64,000 nucleotides of DNA from Chrysemys picta bellii (lineage: Eukaryota > Chordata > Testudines > Emydidae), in assembly GCF_011386835.1 (NCBI RefSeq), contig NC_088809.1:62001-126000 (forward strand). The letters run 5' to 3'. Both the position numbers and the translations under genes were made by a program. Below the pieces are notes generated by a model. It was not told the DNA's origin. It saw only the letters and a program-made list of their open reading frames with translations, and searched no databases. Positions 1-11,769 of this stretch are shown piece after piece. The stretch's first letter is position 1. Each line of letters starts with the position of its first letter.

Positions 1-1544
1 GATCTGCGGTGGCTGATGGGAGTTGTAGGCCGGGGTATACTACATCTCCCACAAGCCACTGCTTCATTCCTTTCCTCCGCCCCCACCCCTCCAGCGGGGC
101 TTAGCTGGGCACATGGCAATAGTGGGGGCTGTGGATGGGCGCCGAGGGTGGGGGTCTTATGGGGTGTGTCTGTGTCCTGAGGAGGATTGAGACTGGGGGG
201 CAATGGGGGGCAGGTGGGAGATGGGGGATAAGCAGAGGGATTCCAGGCTTCCGGCAGTTTTGGGGTGTCAGGTTGTGGCTAGGCCCATCTAAGTTGAAGT
301 GGGGACAGGTTGGTTTTGGACCTGCTCAGGGGGCATGGGAATGGGCAGGAGCAGGAGGGATGCAGGGGATAGGGGAGAGTAGAAGATTTTGGTTGAGGCG
401 GATGGGGGTGCAGGGAATGAGAGGTTTATCTAGGTGAGTGGAGGAGGGTGAGTGCTGCGGGGGTAGGAGCAAGAGCTGAAGTGGTTTCAGAGGAGGAAAC
501 TAAGGCACATAAGCCAAGGAGGGAACGCAAAGTTGATGGGGGGCGGTGGCTAAGGGTGCCCCACTGTAACCTACTGTCCCCAGTCAGGGGAGGGGTCACC
601 CGTCCCCCTCGCTGTGAGGTTGGCTGCTCCCACTGGCAGCACAGCTCAGGAATGCTCCCTCTGTGACTCGCTATTGCACATATAGAGGGCACGTCTCATA
701 GCAGCTTGTGCTTCTCACCACCCCCTAGCAGCTAGAAGTTTCTGGCTTCTCACTCCATGGTGGGAGAAAGCACAAGACACTCCCATCTCCCATGCCATCT
801 CCGTACCTTTTTCTCCTCGATCCAACTCCCTGCTTAGTGCCTTACCCCTGCTGTGACATCTCAACATAGAGATGGGGCAAAAGGGTACCTGCCAAAATCC
901 TGGGATAGCTCCCCTCCAGCACTGTACATGTGTTTAAGAGTGAAGGGAAAGGGGAGTAGCCTTCCCCCTCTTTCCACATGTTTAGTAGTTTGTAATGTAA
1001 AAAAACCTGCTGTGACGGTACAAATGGAGAAACAGATCTTTCCATACATTATTACAGAGATTAAGTGGCACTGTTATGCAAAGGTGCGTTGGAGTCAGAG
1101 ATGCTAGAATGCATAGTCCACCACCACACATTTTTATTTCAAAAAACACTACCAACCTATCAGAATACATCCTTACCCCTTAGAGTAAGCTGCCAGTGTG
1201 ATAAGCATGACTGAGATACTAAAGAACTCCGAGTTAGATGTAGTTAAAATTGTCTGTATTGTTCCGGGGTGTGATGGTTCAGCCTCAACCGTGCTTGTTT
1301 CCCCATCTGTAGAAGGTTAAGGATTACATCCTCCTTCTCCTGCCAGCCAGAATCTTGTGTCTGAAGCAGATTTCAAGGCAGTAATAGATGTTTAGGGTCA
1401 CCGCTTTGTTGTAGGTTTACAGTTAGCATTTTGAAATAAGTAAAAGAATAAAATAATTATTTTCTCTTGCATTGCAATTTGATGTTCCTGTTCAAATATT
1501 TGGTGTAAATCAATCCTGTTTTGTGCATGAATGAGGAGTGTGTG
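1..1544. other. Upstream intergenic DNA, no gene recognised
   Basis: The first 850 bases are G-rich on the + strand, with many GGGG runs at 120-430, and carry only short frames on both strands that look like chance. From 850 the DNA becomes ordinary AT-rich sequence. Near 1270-1330 there is a short stretch resembling the middle of a MIR SINE (the 'ccccatctgtag' block), too weak to call. This could be distal downstream DNA of the neighbouring gene (MYO1C lies upstream of CRK in human), but no exon of it is visible. Confidence 0.5.
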
Positions 1545-2132
1545 TGTTAGAAGATAAGTGTGAAGGCAATCACCAGACCAAATGTTCTAGGGAGGACAGA
1601 CAAAGGCGCTAGGAGATTACAACATGCCCCTATTGAGAAATCAAAGGAGCGCAGATTGACGACTCTAAAAAATAAGACAGGCACCTATCAATTGGGACAA
1701 GATAGCTGTGATGAAAAACCAGCATGGGGTAAGTCCCCGAGAGACTGATGAAGGAATAAAATAAGAATAATTTTAGAAAACAAGCACTCGTCAAACGGCA
1801 ATTGATTACAGCATGACGATACAAAACTCATTGGTCCCAATGAAGTTAAGATCACTATATAAACAGGGTGCTTTGCAATGAAATTTTGGGTGTGTCCTGC
1901 CAAGACTTTTCCCGGAGCATCGTGTCACAACCAACAGAACCTGGCTCCTCCCTACCCGTGATCAACCTAGCTGGCCACGAGGTTGCTCCAGACTCTGTAA
2001 TGGTAACTACATCTACTGGTGGGACAGTGTGAGTGGGATTGAATGCATATGCTAAGAGTTGTATTTCCAATAAACGCAGCGTATTGCCTTTTCCCCTGAA
2101 AAAGATCCTATGTGCTTCTTATAAGCATAACA
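1545..2132 (+). mobile_element. Probable solo LTR of an endogenous retrovirus
   Basis: The block starts TGTTAGAAGATAAG and ends CTTATAAGCATAACA, so it has the TG...CA ends and short imperfect inverted termini of an LTR. Inside, in the right order, are a TATA box (ctatataaac, about 1855-1862) and a polyadenylation signal (AATAAA, about 2070) followed by a short U5-like stretch. No gag, pol or env sequence lies on either side, so this would be a solo LTR. I could not find a convincing 4-6 bp target duplication, so the exact ends are uncertain. Confidence 0.55.
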
Positions 2133-2776
2133 CAGTAGGGGTGGGATAGTGGAAGAAACAGGGGAAGGGAGGCATTCTGGGGAATACATTTTCAAAGCCC
2201 AAGTGGGTCTTTGCAAACTTGTCAATATGATGCATTTATGTATTTTTAATCACACCTCCAGCTGCACCAAATAGCACATAGGGCAGCACATTCTGCAAAC
2301 AAAGGTAAGAGACTACAATTCCCCTGCTGCATCAAGACACACTGCACTAGAAGCACATGTGAGAAGCAGCTTTAAGTCCTTGTTTCCCCCTCACACACAC
2401 ACTGAATAGATCTGGACAGAGAGCTATAGATGTCTATGTCTCAATCACCACTGGGCACATGCAGGTGAACATGGCTATGAAGGGAGGCTGTAGACCAACA
2501 GGCAAGGAGAGAGAGCATGTTGGCCAACACCTTAGAGAGACGTAATGAAGGAAGAACAAACTCAACACCTGTAGTCACCTTCCTGGTTCCACGCCTTTGC
2601 TCAGGAGGACATGCTTCTCCCTGCCCTGGGAGATCAGAAACTCCCAAGATGCGGAAATTCTCCCTCTGCACCCAGAATGAGCAGGAAACCTTTTATTAGA
2701 AACCAAGCTGCAGCTAGAGGGAGCAGGAGTTTGTACTCAGCCTTTACCACACATTTATCTTAGAAGCCAGTCAGTG
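2133..2776. other. Non-coding spacer, nothing recognised
   Basis: Unique-looking AT-balanced sequence between the LTR and the minisatellite. A short minus-strand frame (2441-2671) and its plus-strand shadow have no recognisable domain. Confidence 0.5.
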
Positions 2777-3050
2777 TAATGCACGGGTGATGTTCCCAGA
2801 GCAGCAGTGACACCAGGTGGGTGGGCAGTCAGGATAATGCATCTGCCCTGGAGCAGCAGTGACACCCAGTGGACACACAGAGTAATGCACAAACTGTTTA
2901 TTCAAGGAGCAGCAGTGACACCGCTGACTAGTCAGGGGTAATGCATGGACTGTCTCTTCCATGGAGCAGTGGTGACACCCAGTGGCAACTCAAAGTAATG
3001 CACAGAGTGTTTCTCAGAAAAAAACAGTAACACCCCGTGGCCAGCCGTGG
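2777..3050 (+). repeat. Minisatellite, five units of about 56 bp
   Basis: Five diverged units start at the anchor 'taatgca' at 2777, 2835, 2883, 2939 and 2996, spaced 48-58 bp. Each carries a second anchor 'agcagcagtgacacc' (changed to 'agcagtggtgacacc' in unit 4 and 'aacagtaacacc' in unit 5). Divergence between units suggests an old array. The Cys- and His-rich minus-strand frame across it is a translation artefact of the repeated gcagcagtgacac motif. Confidence 0.8.
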
Positions 3051-4040
3051 GCAGCGCCAGCCTCTTCTGGTGGCAGCTGCAACCCCCTTTGTCATGAGGC
3101 CCTGCCCCTCCTGTGGCTCCACCTCCGGCTCCTCCTCAGTGAAGTGCCAGCCCTGCCTCCTCTCCTCCAAGGCCCTGGCCCATGGCCATGTCAGAGGCCA
3201 GAAGCCATAGTTGGGCAGGGTGAGGCGGCTGCCGCACTAGCTAATGTCAGACTGCAGGCAGCCGCAGAGCTTCCCCATCTTGTCCTCCTTGGGACCGCAG
3301 GGCTATGGCTGCTCCTCAGCTCCCTACTGCCCTTTGACCGCTCACTGCCCATAATAGCCTCCCTGGTGCGGGGTCCAGCTACGGGGCCAGCACAACCGTC
3401 AGGGAGCAGGATTCAGGAACCCAGGCCAGAGCACATCAGTCCGGGATGCTGTGCTGAGCCTTGGACCTTCCACCTGCCCTGGGTGATGCACCTTTGTGAG
3501 CGGACACACGGGCCAAGAGCTATTCTCGGTCCCCCCGCTCACGTCCTCTGAAGCAAGCCAGAGTTGGTAGGGAGGAGGACTAGAGTGGCGTGACCAGGGA
3601 AGCTCACTCAGTGATGTAGAAGGAAGAGAGCTGAGGACTGAGCAAGTTGCTCTCCACATACTTACCGTACTTCAGGAAGACTCCATAGCACCAGACAAGT
3701 CCTCGAGAGGGGACAAACGACTCCCCCAAGCTTATTGTGCCTCACATACATGCAAAGGCCTTTTCTCAGAGACCCACCCCATGCTGACAAGAGTTCTTGC
3801 AGTCCTCCCTCAATACTTAACTTAAGCAAATTTCTATTTGCTCTGACTCCACAGATGACTGTCTAGTTTCCATCTCCCTGGATGGTCTCAGGGTGGCTGC
3901 TCCTCTTGGTCTCTGCCAGAAGGCTGGACATTCTCTCATCTACCCAAAGTCAATAGGAACTGAAAAGAGAAAGAAACACTTATAAGCTAGGCCACCACTG
4001 CTGCATCCAACACAGACAGATATGCTTTGTGAGGGAAATG
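3051..4040. other. GC-rich then mixed intergenic DNA
   Basis: GC-rich to about 3550, then mixed. The longest plus-strand frame (2982-3551, 189 codons) runs out of the minisatellite and has no domain, so I do not call it a gene. On the minus strand a short frame around 3600-3720 contains a GT-AAGT sequence resembling a splice donor near 3660. No acceptor with a pyrimidine tract precedes it and the frame reads on through it to a stop, so this is not called either. Confidence 0.45.
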
Positions 4041-4860
4041 CTGAAAAGTAATAACTCACTGATCAACACTATCATGTTGAAATGTACGTAGCAACATTCT
4101 GTGTAAAGTTATGAAATCCCCCTGTAGGGTGTTAAAGGCACTTGTTCCAATTCACATAGCCCTGATTAGGTAGCACTGGCCAAGCAGGCCTGTCATGTTT
4201 GCCTCAAATTGCATATCAGCTGTAAACGGAGACCACAGAGTACAAGAGAGGGAAGAAAGAAGAATTTCGGCATCCCCAGGTGAAAAGAAACAGCACAAAG
4301 CCTCCTTCTTACATCAGATGCCGTCTCCTTGCTCTCAGCAAGAAAGAACTTTACCTAAGAGTCAAGCTTGAGCAAATGCTTTTCAAAGGGTGATAACTAT
4401 AAAAGTGAGGGGCAAAACCACCCCAAATTCTCTCCTATCCATCTCTCTCTTTCACCTAAGATGATAAGAAGAATGTCGTTGGACTGTGGAAGCAGATCTT
4501 GACCTAAGAGTGTGGGCAGCAATGTTACTGGTACCTGTGGGAAGGGACTTCATAAGCCTAGTTACATTTAGAAAAAAAATTATCTTTATTTTTCTGGTAA
4601 ACATTTCTTACTTTAATGCCTCATTACTTTGCTCATTTAAAACCTCTCTCTGTGTAGTTAAATAAACTTTGTTTTATTTTTTAATCAAACCAGTCCAGTG
4701 TTGTGAACTGTGTGGATAATTCCATGTAAAGTGGCAAATTTTTATATATTGACCTCTTAGAAGTACAATGGATCTAATAGATCTGGATGGTCCAGGGGCG
4801 GACTAAACAGTACACAACACATTTTGGGGGTAAAATCAAGGATAGGGAGTGTGTTGGGTC
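4041..4860 (+). mobile_element. Possible LTR-like dispersed repeat
   Basis: This block has a TATA-like 'ctataaaagtg' near 4398 and an AATAAA near 4670, the order seen in LTRs, and ends near a stretch ('cagtccagtgttgtgaactg', about 4690) that I associate with reptilian dispersed repeats. I cannot define its ends, inverted termini or a target duplication. It may equally be a non-LTR repeat or the edge of a larger element. Confidence 0.3.
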
Positions 4861-6122
4861 ACCCTGCATTTGGTAGCTCAGGATGATGAGTGGTGTGTTT
4901 AGTGTTGTAAAACACTCCCCATCAGAATCTGTTACTATGCTGTTGAGTGGCTGAACGTGTGCAGTAACAGGGGCAAAAGGCAGGCAATAGGTGGGGGTGT
5001 GGTGGGGTGTGTGGACAAGGCTGCAGGTTTCCAATATACCAAGAAACCTGCACTGATATGCAAGTGTGAAGGAACCTTAGAGCAAATGTATTGTAGTGGT
5101 CTGACTCTAACAGGATTTGTAAATTTAGTGCTGAAGGAAAATATTTTACCTTTCCTGACTAGCATGAAGAGTCCATGTAGAAAGCAGCATTGCCAAAGTT
5201 TCTCCAAACCATTAACCTCTATCCAATGGGGAAATTGTAATTTCAATTCCCTTAATTACAGCTTTAAACCATACACTGCCAACAAATGCCTCAAACATGA
5301 CACCATTACACCTGGGCAATGAGGTAGTCCCGCTTGGGTGGACGGGACCAGCCCTGTGCACTCAACAGGCAACAAGCAAGATGAGATGGGATGAGGCAAT
5401 CCTCAGTGCTAAGGGAGCTAAGAGTGGTTCAGAAAAATAGTTTATTTGATTCCCTGAGTAACGAGATTTGGTGTTAGGCACCTTGAGAAATACTTGAAAC
5501 TGGTTCTAATTCAAGAAGCCAAGTCTAAAGAGCATTTATAGCACTGAGCTGGGTTTGGGTTGATTTGTCTAATGTGGTTCTTGCATGTTTTCTTGTGTTA
5601 ATCTGAGTGATGTGGAGGCCTCTGAATGTAAATAGTTCTTAATTAAGCCTAAAATGAGCTCAGTTCCACAAAAACAAAGACAAAACCACAGATAGTCTCA
5701 GAGATTTAGGGTGACTCAGCTCTGCTGTCCTATGCATTGTTTCAGCTTCTGGTTTGTTTAATTCTTAAATTTAATTTATAAATCTGAACATGCAGAGACA
5801 ACAATAGCATTAAAAACAGAGCTGTGACAGAGGGACAGGTTGGGAATGTCTCAGCATGAGTAAATTGCCAGCTGTACCTCATTTATTAATCCTTATGCTG
5901 ATCTCATGATCTGAAAGTCATTGATTTTGTCTTTGGACCTTCAAGGTTAAAATGCTTTCAAACAGCCAAAGTTTGTAGAACAGATTTGGTCAGAGATTTT
6001 AGATCTTTTTCTTTCTAGTAGAACATCTCCAAACAGGAGAGTACTTGTGTGCCTTGGATCTATTACTTCCTCATTGGTGGTTGAGAATTCCACATCATGG
6101 TGTTTCTGTTTTGAAACTAATA
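4861..6122. other. Intergenic DNA, nothing recognised
   Basis: AT-rich sequence with only short frames. The 121-codon plus frame at 4957-5322 and its minus-strand shadow have no domain and no initiation or splice context. Confidence 0.5.
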
Positions 6123-6327
6123 CACCTCTACCTCGATACAATGCTGTCCTCGGGAGCCAAAAAAATCTTACCGCGTTATAGGTCAAACCACGTTATATTG
6201 AACTTGCTTTGATCCACCGGAGTGCGCAGTCCCGTCCCGTCGTGTCCCTCCCGCCCCCGTTCAATGCTTTACCGAATTATATCCAAATTCATGTTATATC
6301 AGGTTCTGTTATATCGGGGTAGAGGTG
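6123..6327 (+). mobile_element. TA-flanked MITE (mariner/Tigger type), copy 1
   Basis: A 205-bp element with 16-bp terminal inverted repeats (cacctctacctcgata at the left; the right end is the complement of cacctctaccccgata) and flanking TA dinucleotides at 6121-6122 and 6328-6329. It has no coding capacity. A second copy in opposite orientation lies at 51714-51908 and shares internal blocks such as 'ttatatcggggtagaggt' and 'gcggatcaaagcaagttc'-like sequence. TA target duplication and size fit a non-autonomous Tc1/mariner-superfamily element. Confidence 0.85.
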
Positions 6328-7124
6328 TAGTTGTATTTGGTTAAAGCACCTTTGCCATATGCCCTGTAGTCTGCTTGACAAGAATTGTAGCCGCATCATC
6401 TAGGGTTTGTGGAGACAGAATGTAATGCTGTAATGTTATTCCAGTAGAATCCTAGCTTTGCCCAGGCCCCATGTGATCAAGTCCCTTTTTGGTATATTAT
6501 TGGCTTCTATTTTTTAAATATTTTATTACAATGGCAGAAATGCATCAGAATAAGCTCTATATGCAGATATTTTTCTAATCAGAGTGGGATATTTTTGTCT
6601 AGTGAGCAGAATTACGTTTTTACTCTGATTCCAGAAATTAATCTCATGTGACCTAATTCACTGCAGGTACTGTGTGTACAAAGTAGCTGTCAGCAATTAG
6701 ACTGTCTTTCCTGTCAAGCAGACAACTATCAAGCTTGAAGAGATCTTTACCATGATAGGAATGTGTTCAATGATCTAATTTGCTAAGCCTGGTGTTTCCC
6801 AGATAAGACGCAAGGACACAGAAGTATTGTGTCTCCTCTTGCTTCTGTCTCAACAGCACATAGTGGAGAGGAGGTGGATTTTCAGTGCACACTTTCCATA
6901 TTCACACCTGTGATACAACCATGTTGATTTTTTCTTTCTAAAGATAGTTCTAATGTCATTTTGCCAGTGCTTGTATGCTTCATGTAGGAGACCTATGGCC
7001 CAGAACCCCTGGATGGGCAGTACTAGTTTCTTATGTGGTTCCTTTTTGTTATTCTGGCTCTTGTCCTGGTGCAGTTAGAAACATCCAATGCTAAGTTGAT
7101 ATGACTACTTCCACCTTTTCATGT
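6328..7124. other. Intergenic DNA, nothing recognised
   Basis: AT-rich unique-looking sequence with no frame, repeat structure or RNA gene that I could recognise. It ends in a short TA-rich tract near 7130-7142. Confidence 0.5.
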
Positions 7125-7280
7125 TCTGTATATATATATAATATCCTTACTATATGTTCCATTCTATGCATCTGAAAATGTGGGCTACTTATGCTCAAAT
7201 AAATTTGTTAGTCTCTAAGGTGCCACAAGTACTCCTGTTCTTTTTGTGGATACAGACTAACACGGCTGCTACTCTGAAAC
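7125..7280 (-). mobile_element. Turtle-type short repeat (ggtttcagagtagcagccgtg family), copy 1
   Basis: Read on the minus strand the element starts ggtttcagagtagcagccgtg, continues through the 'cttgtggcaccttagagac' block and ends in an AT tail near 7130. The same sequence occurs at 38212-38394 and, shortened, at 11713-11769. I recognise it as a very common short interspersed repeat in turtle genomes but am not certain of its formal family. Confidence 0.75.
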
Positions 7281-7624
7281 CAATGCTAATTTAACAGTTA
7301 CTTGAAAGCTTGTTAACACTGCACAGACTGTTCCATGATTCCAAAGAACGCTGATTATAAAGGCAAAAATCTGGCCTTGTCCTTCACAGACCGGCCCAAC
7401 GGTTAGGCCCTGCTCCTGCAACACTGGTGAGCCAGCCGTGCCACACACCCGGTAGGGAGGAGGGGAATCTGGGAGAGACTTTGGACCCCTGCCTGGAGGC
7501 TGCAGAACCCGACACCAGCCCACCCTCGGCTTGGGGGAGGGGCGCAGGCGCAACCTTCCGCGCAGGCGCAGCACTTTCCTTGCGGCCAACGGCCAATCAG
7601 CCCGTACAAGCCACTGCATATTAC

Positions 7625-7907
7625 TGACCTTCTCCAAATGGTAGTGCCGCCAGCCCAATTATGTACGTCAAGGAGCTGAGGGAGGCCCTCTCCTTGTTCA
7701 ATGGCGGTTTAGCCCGCACTGGGGCACACCTCTACCCATGTCTCAGGACCTTCCTTCAACTGCCACCGATTATCTCTGACCTTCTTGTAATGGCGGTTGT
7801 GCAGCGCAGTATTCTCCCTATCCCCGACCGTCCCATTATGGCGGTTCCTCGGGAGCGCTATTCTGCCTATTCCATGACCTTCGGTCAACGGCTGCTCAGT
7901 GCGCGCG
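7625..7907 (+). repeat. Promoter tandem array of about 50-bp units with YY1-like cores
   Basis: Diverged units begin with GACC(T/G)TC at 7625, 7747, 7778, 7826 and 7876, and another lacking the first bases begins near 7690. Most carry, about 10 bases in, AATGGCGGTT or a derivative (intact near 7700, 7788 and 7837; altered to aatggtagtg, aactgccacc and aacggctgct in the others). The clearest neighbours are spaced 48 and 50 bp. The complement of ATGGCGG is the CCGCCAT core bound by YY1. The array sits directly upstream of the core promoter. Confidence 0.65.
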
Positions 7908-8126
7908 CGCGCATTTCAGGGTAACCTGTAACTTCTGCTTATGGTAGAAATGTCTTCACGGGACATTTGAAAATACAGAAAGCGTCCTTTTTGCGCCCGC
8001 GAAAAGCGCTGTCTGACCCCTTAGGACCGCCAACGGCCGTGCAGTCTGCGCAGGAATATGACGTCTCCCGATTGTCGACTTTTTCCTAGCATTGGCTCAG
8101 TTAGTGTCGTCACGTCTGGTAGGTGA

Positions 8127-8825
<699 letters not shown>

Positions 8826-9395
8826 TAGTGTTAAAATCGGGTTGGACGTTATTTGGAGGACTAAAATAGTGCATATATGGACACTGACTAAGGTGGGGGC
8901 GTCAAGACTTCCATCCTGAAGTCATTACAGCTCAGATTTCCCATCATTATGTATAAGCCAGGTATGGAAGAGTAAACTGCCACCACCTATTCAGAGGAAG
9001 TTGAAATTTTATTGTTGTTTTACATTTTGAATTTGCATTAAACAGTTGAAGACAATTGGCATATTAGAGACTTGGAGAATTTGAAAAATGACATTTTAAA
9101 TTCCTCTCTTGAATGAGGGAGAACCCAAGATTTCCATTATTTAATTTCAAACCTCAAATGACTGATGAGTCTGAAAATGAAATATGTTAATTTAGTAACT
9201 TAAGTGCTCCCACTGTTTAAATAAATGAGTAATTTCTCTTAAGTGAGGTGTTAAAAGTGGATGCTAAGCACAAATATCCTTATTTTATCCTTTCATACTT
9301 GGAGAATAAGTAGATGTTATGAATTCTAGAATGGATTAGAATCTGAGATATGAAAATATAAATGTCAAACTGTATTTTTATACAGTCAAGCAATG

Positions 9396-9866
9396 TCAAA
9401 CATCTAGAATCAAAGGACATTGGTCATACTTACAGGATGGAGGATTGTATCCAAAAGCAGTGCTTCTGAATTTAGGAGTCATGATGAGCATGACTTCCCA
9501 ATGCAGCGCAGTTGCTAAGAGGGATAATGTAATTCTTGGATGTATAAATGGAAATATTGAGCAATACGATATTACTTTTGTATGGAGCATCGCTGAAACC
9601 ATTATTAGAATGCATCCAGTTCTGGTTGCCACACTCCAAAAAGGATATTGAAAAATTAGAAACAGTTCAAAAATTGGGATATTTTGAAGTCTGGAAAACC
9701 TGAAATCCAGCAAGAGACTTAAGAAGTCTCTTATTTAATTTTAAGAAAGAGAAGGTTAAAAGGTGAATTGAACCTGGTATTTAAGTACCTTTGGAAGCGG
9801 GGTAATTATTCTGGAATAAAGTCCTTTTTTCCAGAGCAGAGTGTCCACATGTGGGAGTTACATCAG
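9396..9866 (+). pseudogene. Old CR1 LINE fragment, 5' part (split by hAT)
   Basis: Broken frames on the + strand resemble the C-terminal half of CR1 reverse transcriptase: LGVMMSMTSQCSAVAKR, ILGCINGNIEQYD and a line matching the '[22 protein letters not shown]' region of the young CR1 at 32222-34913. Frames are interrupted by stops and shifts, so this is an inactive old copy. Its 3' remainder continues at 10724-11045, after the inserted hAT element. Confidence 0.7.
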
Positions 9867-9873
9867 CATAGAT

Positions 9874-10715
9874 CAGGGGTGGGCAAACTTTTTGGCCCAA
9901 GGGCCACATCTGGGTGGGGAAATTGCATGCAGGACCACGAATGTAGGGCAGGAGTGTGGGAGGGGGTGCAGTGTGTAGGAAGGGGTCAGGGCAAGGGATT
10001 GGGGCAGAGGAGGGGTGCGGGGTGTACAAGGGAGTTCAGGGAAGGGGGTTGGGTGCGGAGTGTGGGAGGGGGCTCAGGGCAGGGGTGCAGGGAGGAGTGC
10101 GGGAGAGGGCTCAGGTCAGGGGGTTGGGGTGCAGCAGGGGGCTCAGAGCAGGGGGTTGGGGTGCAGGAAGGGTGTGGGGTGTTGTGGGGGGGCTTGGCAA
10201 GGGGTTGGGGTGTGGCAGGGGGTTGGGGTACAGGAGGGGTGGCATGGAGATCATGGCAGGGATTCAGGGTGTGGGCTCTGGCCCAGCACCGCTTACCTGG
10301 GGAGCGGCACCGGGGTGGCAGCGGTGTGCACCGGGGCCAGGACAGGTTCCCTGCCTGCCTTGGCCCCACACCGCTGCCGGAAGCGGCCGGCACCATGTCC
10401 ATGCAGCCCTTGGGGAGGTGGGGGGCAGAGGGATTTGCACGCTGCCCTCACCTGTGGGTACCTCCTCCATAGCTCCCATTGGCCGCGCTTCCCCGTTCCC
10501 GGCCAAAGGGAGCTGCGGGGGGCGGTGCCTGCAGGCGAGGGCAGCCGACGGAGCCCTCTGCCCCCTCGTCCCCCAGGGGCCGCAGGGACGTGGTGCTGGC
10601 CACTTCCGGAAGTAGCGTGGGGCCCGCGGTGCCACGGGGGTGGCAATCCCGTGGGCCGGATCCAAAGCCCTAACGGGCCGGATCCAGCCCACGGGCCATA
10701 GTTTACCCATCCCTG
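9874..10715 (+). mobile_element. Non-autonomous hAT element with G-rich core, copy 1
   Basis: Ends are caggggtgggcaaac and the complement of cagggatgggtaaac, inverted repeats typical of hAT elements (CAGGGG type). The flanking 8-mers gcatagat and gcttaggt match at 6 of 8 positions, a plausible decayed 8-bp target duplication. The interior 9940-10270 is a G-rich minisatellite-like array (variants of ggggttggggtgcagg) and 10290-10640 is GC-rich. All open frames across it, though up to 234 codons, are low-complexity artefacts. A reverse-orientation relative lies at 35729-36430. Confidence 0.8.
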
Positions 10716-10723
10716 GCTTAGGT

Positions 10724-11045
10724 CTAGTGGAATGTTTCCCTATATAGACACGTCCAAAGGCATAGCAAGCGCTAGCGGCTGAAAGTTAGTCAAATTCAAC
10801 TGGAAATAATGTGCAATTTTTTGAGTGTGGGGGTAGTTAACTTTGGGAACAATTTAACAAAGGATGTGGTGGATTCTCCATCACTTGATAGTGTTCAGTC
10901 AAGATTGGAAGATGTCTTTCTAAAAGATGTGCCCTAATTTGAATACAAGTTTTGGATCTGTTTCAGGAATTAATGAGTGAAATGTTAAGGCTGGTGTTAT
11001 GTAGGACAGAATAGGTTATCATAATGGTCCATTCTGGTGTTACTC
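10724..11045 (+). pseudogene. Old CR1 LINE fragment, 3' part
   Basis: Continuation of the CR1 copy at 9396-9866. Translation around 10820-10950 gives VVNFGNNLTKDVVDSPSL followed by a line matching the CR1 C terminus ([18 protein letters not shown] in the young copy). The typical CR1 3' tail is not clear, so the exact end is uncertain. Confidence 0.65.
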
Positions 11046-11712
11046 ATCAGTTTGGGAATCAGACATACCCATTTCACAAAGATTCTCTCTCAGTGTCTAA
11101 AGAGGCAGAGTATAATAGGATGCAAAGTATATAGGGTGGGATAGTCCAGTATGTCCAAGTGATTTAGGCACATTGATGCCAACATGTGCTCCCAAACCAC
11201 TTAGATGTTTTTGAAAATCCAGACCATAATTTCAGCAATCAAGTAACCTTTACATTGAGATATCCATGCACAACACTGTCTGCAACTTATGACGTATTAC
11301 ACATGTGAGCAATTTCTTTTGACTCAATGAGACTACATGCATTTGTAGGAATTTGCAAGATTGGGGTCTTGGAGGTCAGAGACTTATGTCTCTGTCGTAG
11401 TCAGAGGTATGACCGCAGCACATTTAGTCATACGTGAGCTAGCTCTGATCTGTGTCTACATGTACTGCAGTTACACCACTGATTGTTGTGTAGACATATC
11501 CTAAGTCTTTCCTCCCTCCTGCCCCAGCATATTCTCCTCTTGTAATTAGAACTCTGTTCAGGAGTACTAATCTCTTCTGAGTAAGAAAATAGGTTTATGC
11601 TACCAATATTTCTGATCCTTTTCTTTTTAGCTGTAATGGTTCTGATGTTGCAATAGCTGTACTTCCAACTTAAATAGTAGAGATTTTTTTTTAGCAAACA
11701 TTACATGCTTGG

Positions 11713-11769
11713 TTAGTCTCTAAGGTTCTTTTTGCGGATACAGACTAACACGGCTGCTACTCTGAAACC
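11713..11769 (-). mobile_element. Turtle-type short repeat, copy 2 (internally deleted)
   Basis: On the minus strand this reads ggtttcagagtagcagccgtg, continues through 'gtctgtatccgcaaaaaga' and then jumps to 'accttagagactaacc'. The 'acaggagtacttgtggc' block present in the other two copies is missing. Confidence 0.75.

Noticed and set aside
2771..2962. Cys/His-rich minus-strand frame resembling zinc-binding repeats
   Set aside because: It is a direct product of the tandem gcagcagtgacac word; spacing of Cys and His follows the DNA repeat and units differ in frame.
2982..3551. 189-codon plus-strand frame
   Set aside because: Starts inside the minisatellite, is low in hydrophilic structure, has no recognisable domain and no splice or promoter context. 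GC-rich DNA makes such frames by chance.
3399..3720. Minus-strand frame with a GTAAGT resembling a splice donor near 3660
   Set aside because: No pyrimidine-tract acceptor precedes it, and a TGA lies just upstream in frame. The frame reads through the donor to a stop, so there is no evidence of an exon.
9768..10710. Several 100-234 codon frames on both strands
   Set aside because: They translate a G-rich repeat inside a hAT element; Gly/Trp/Pro-rich, no domain.
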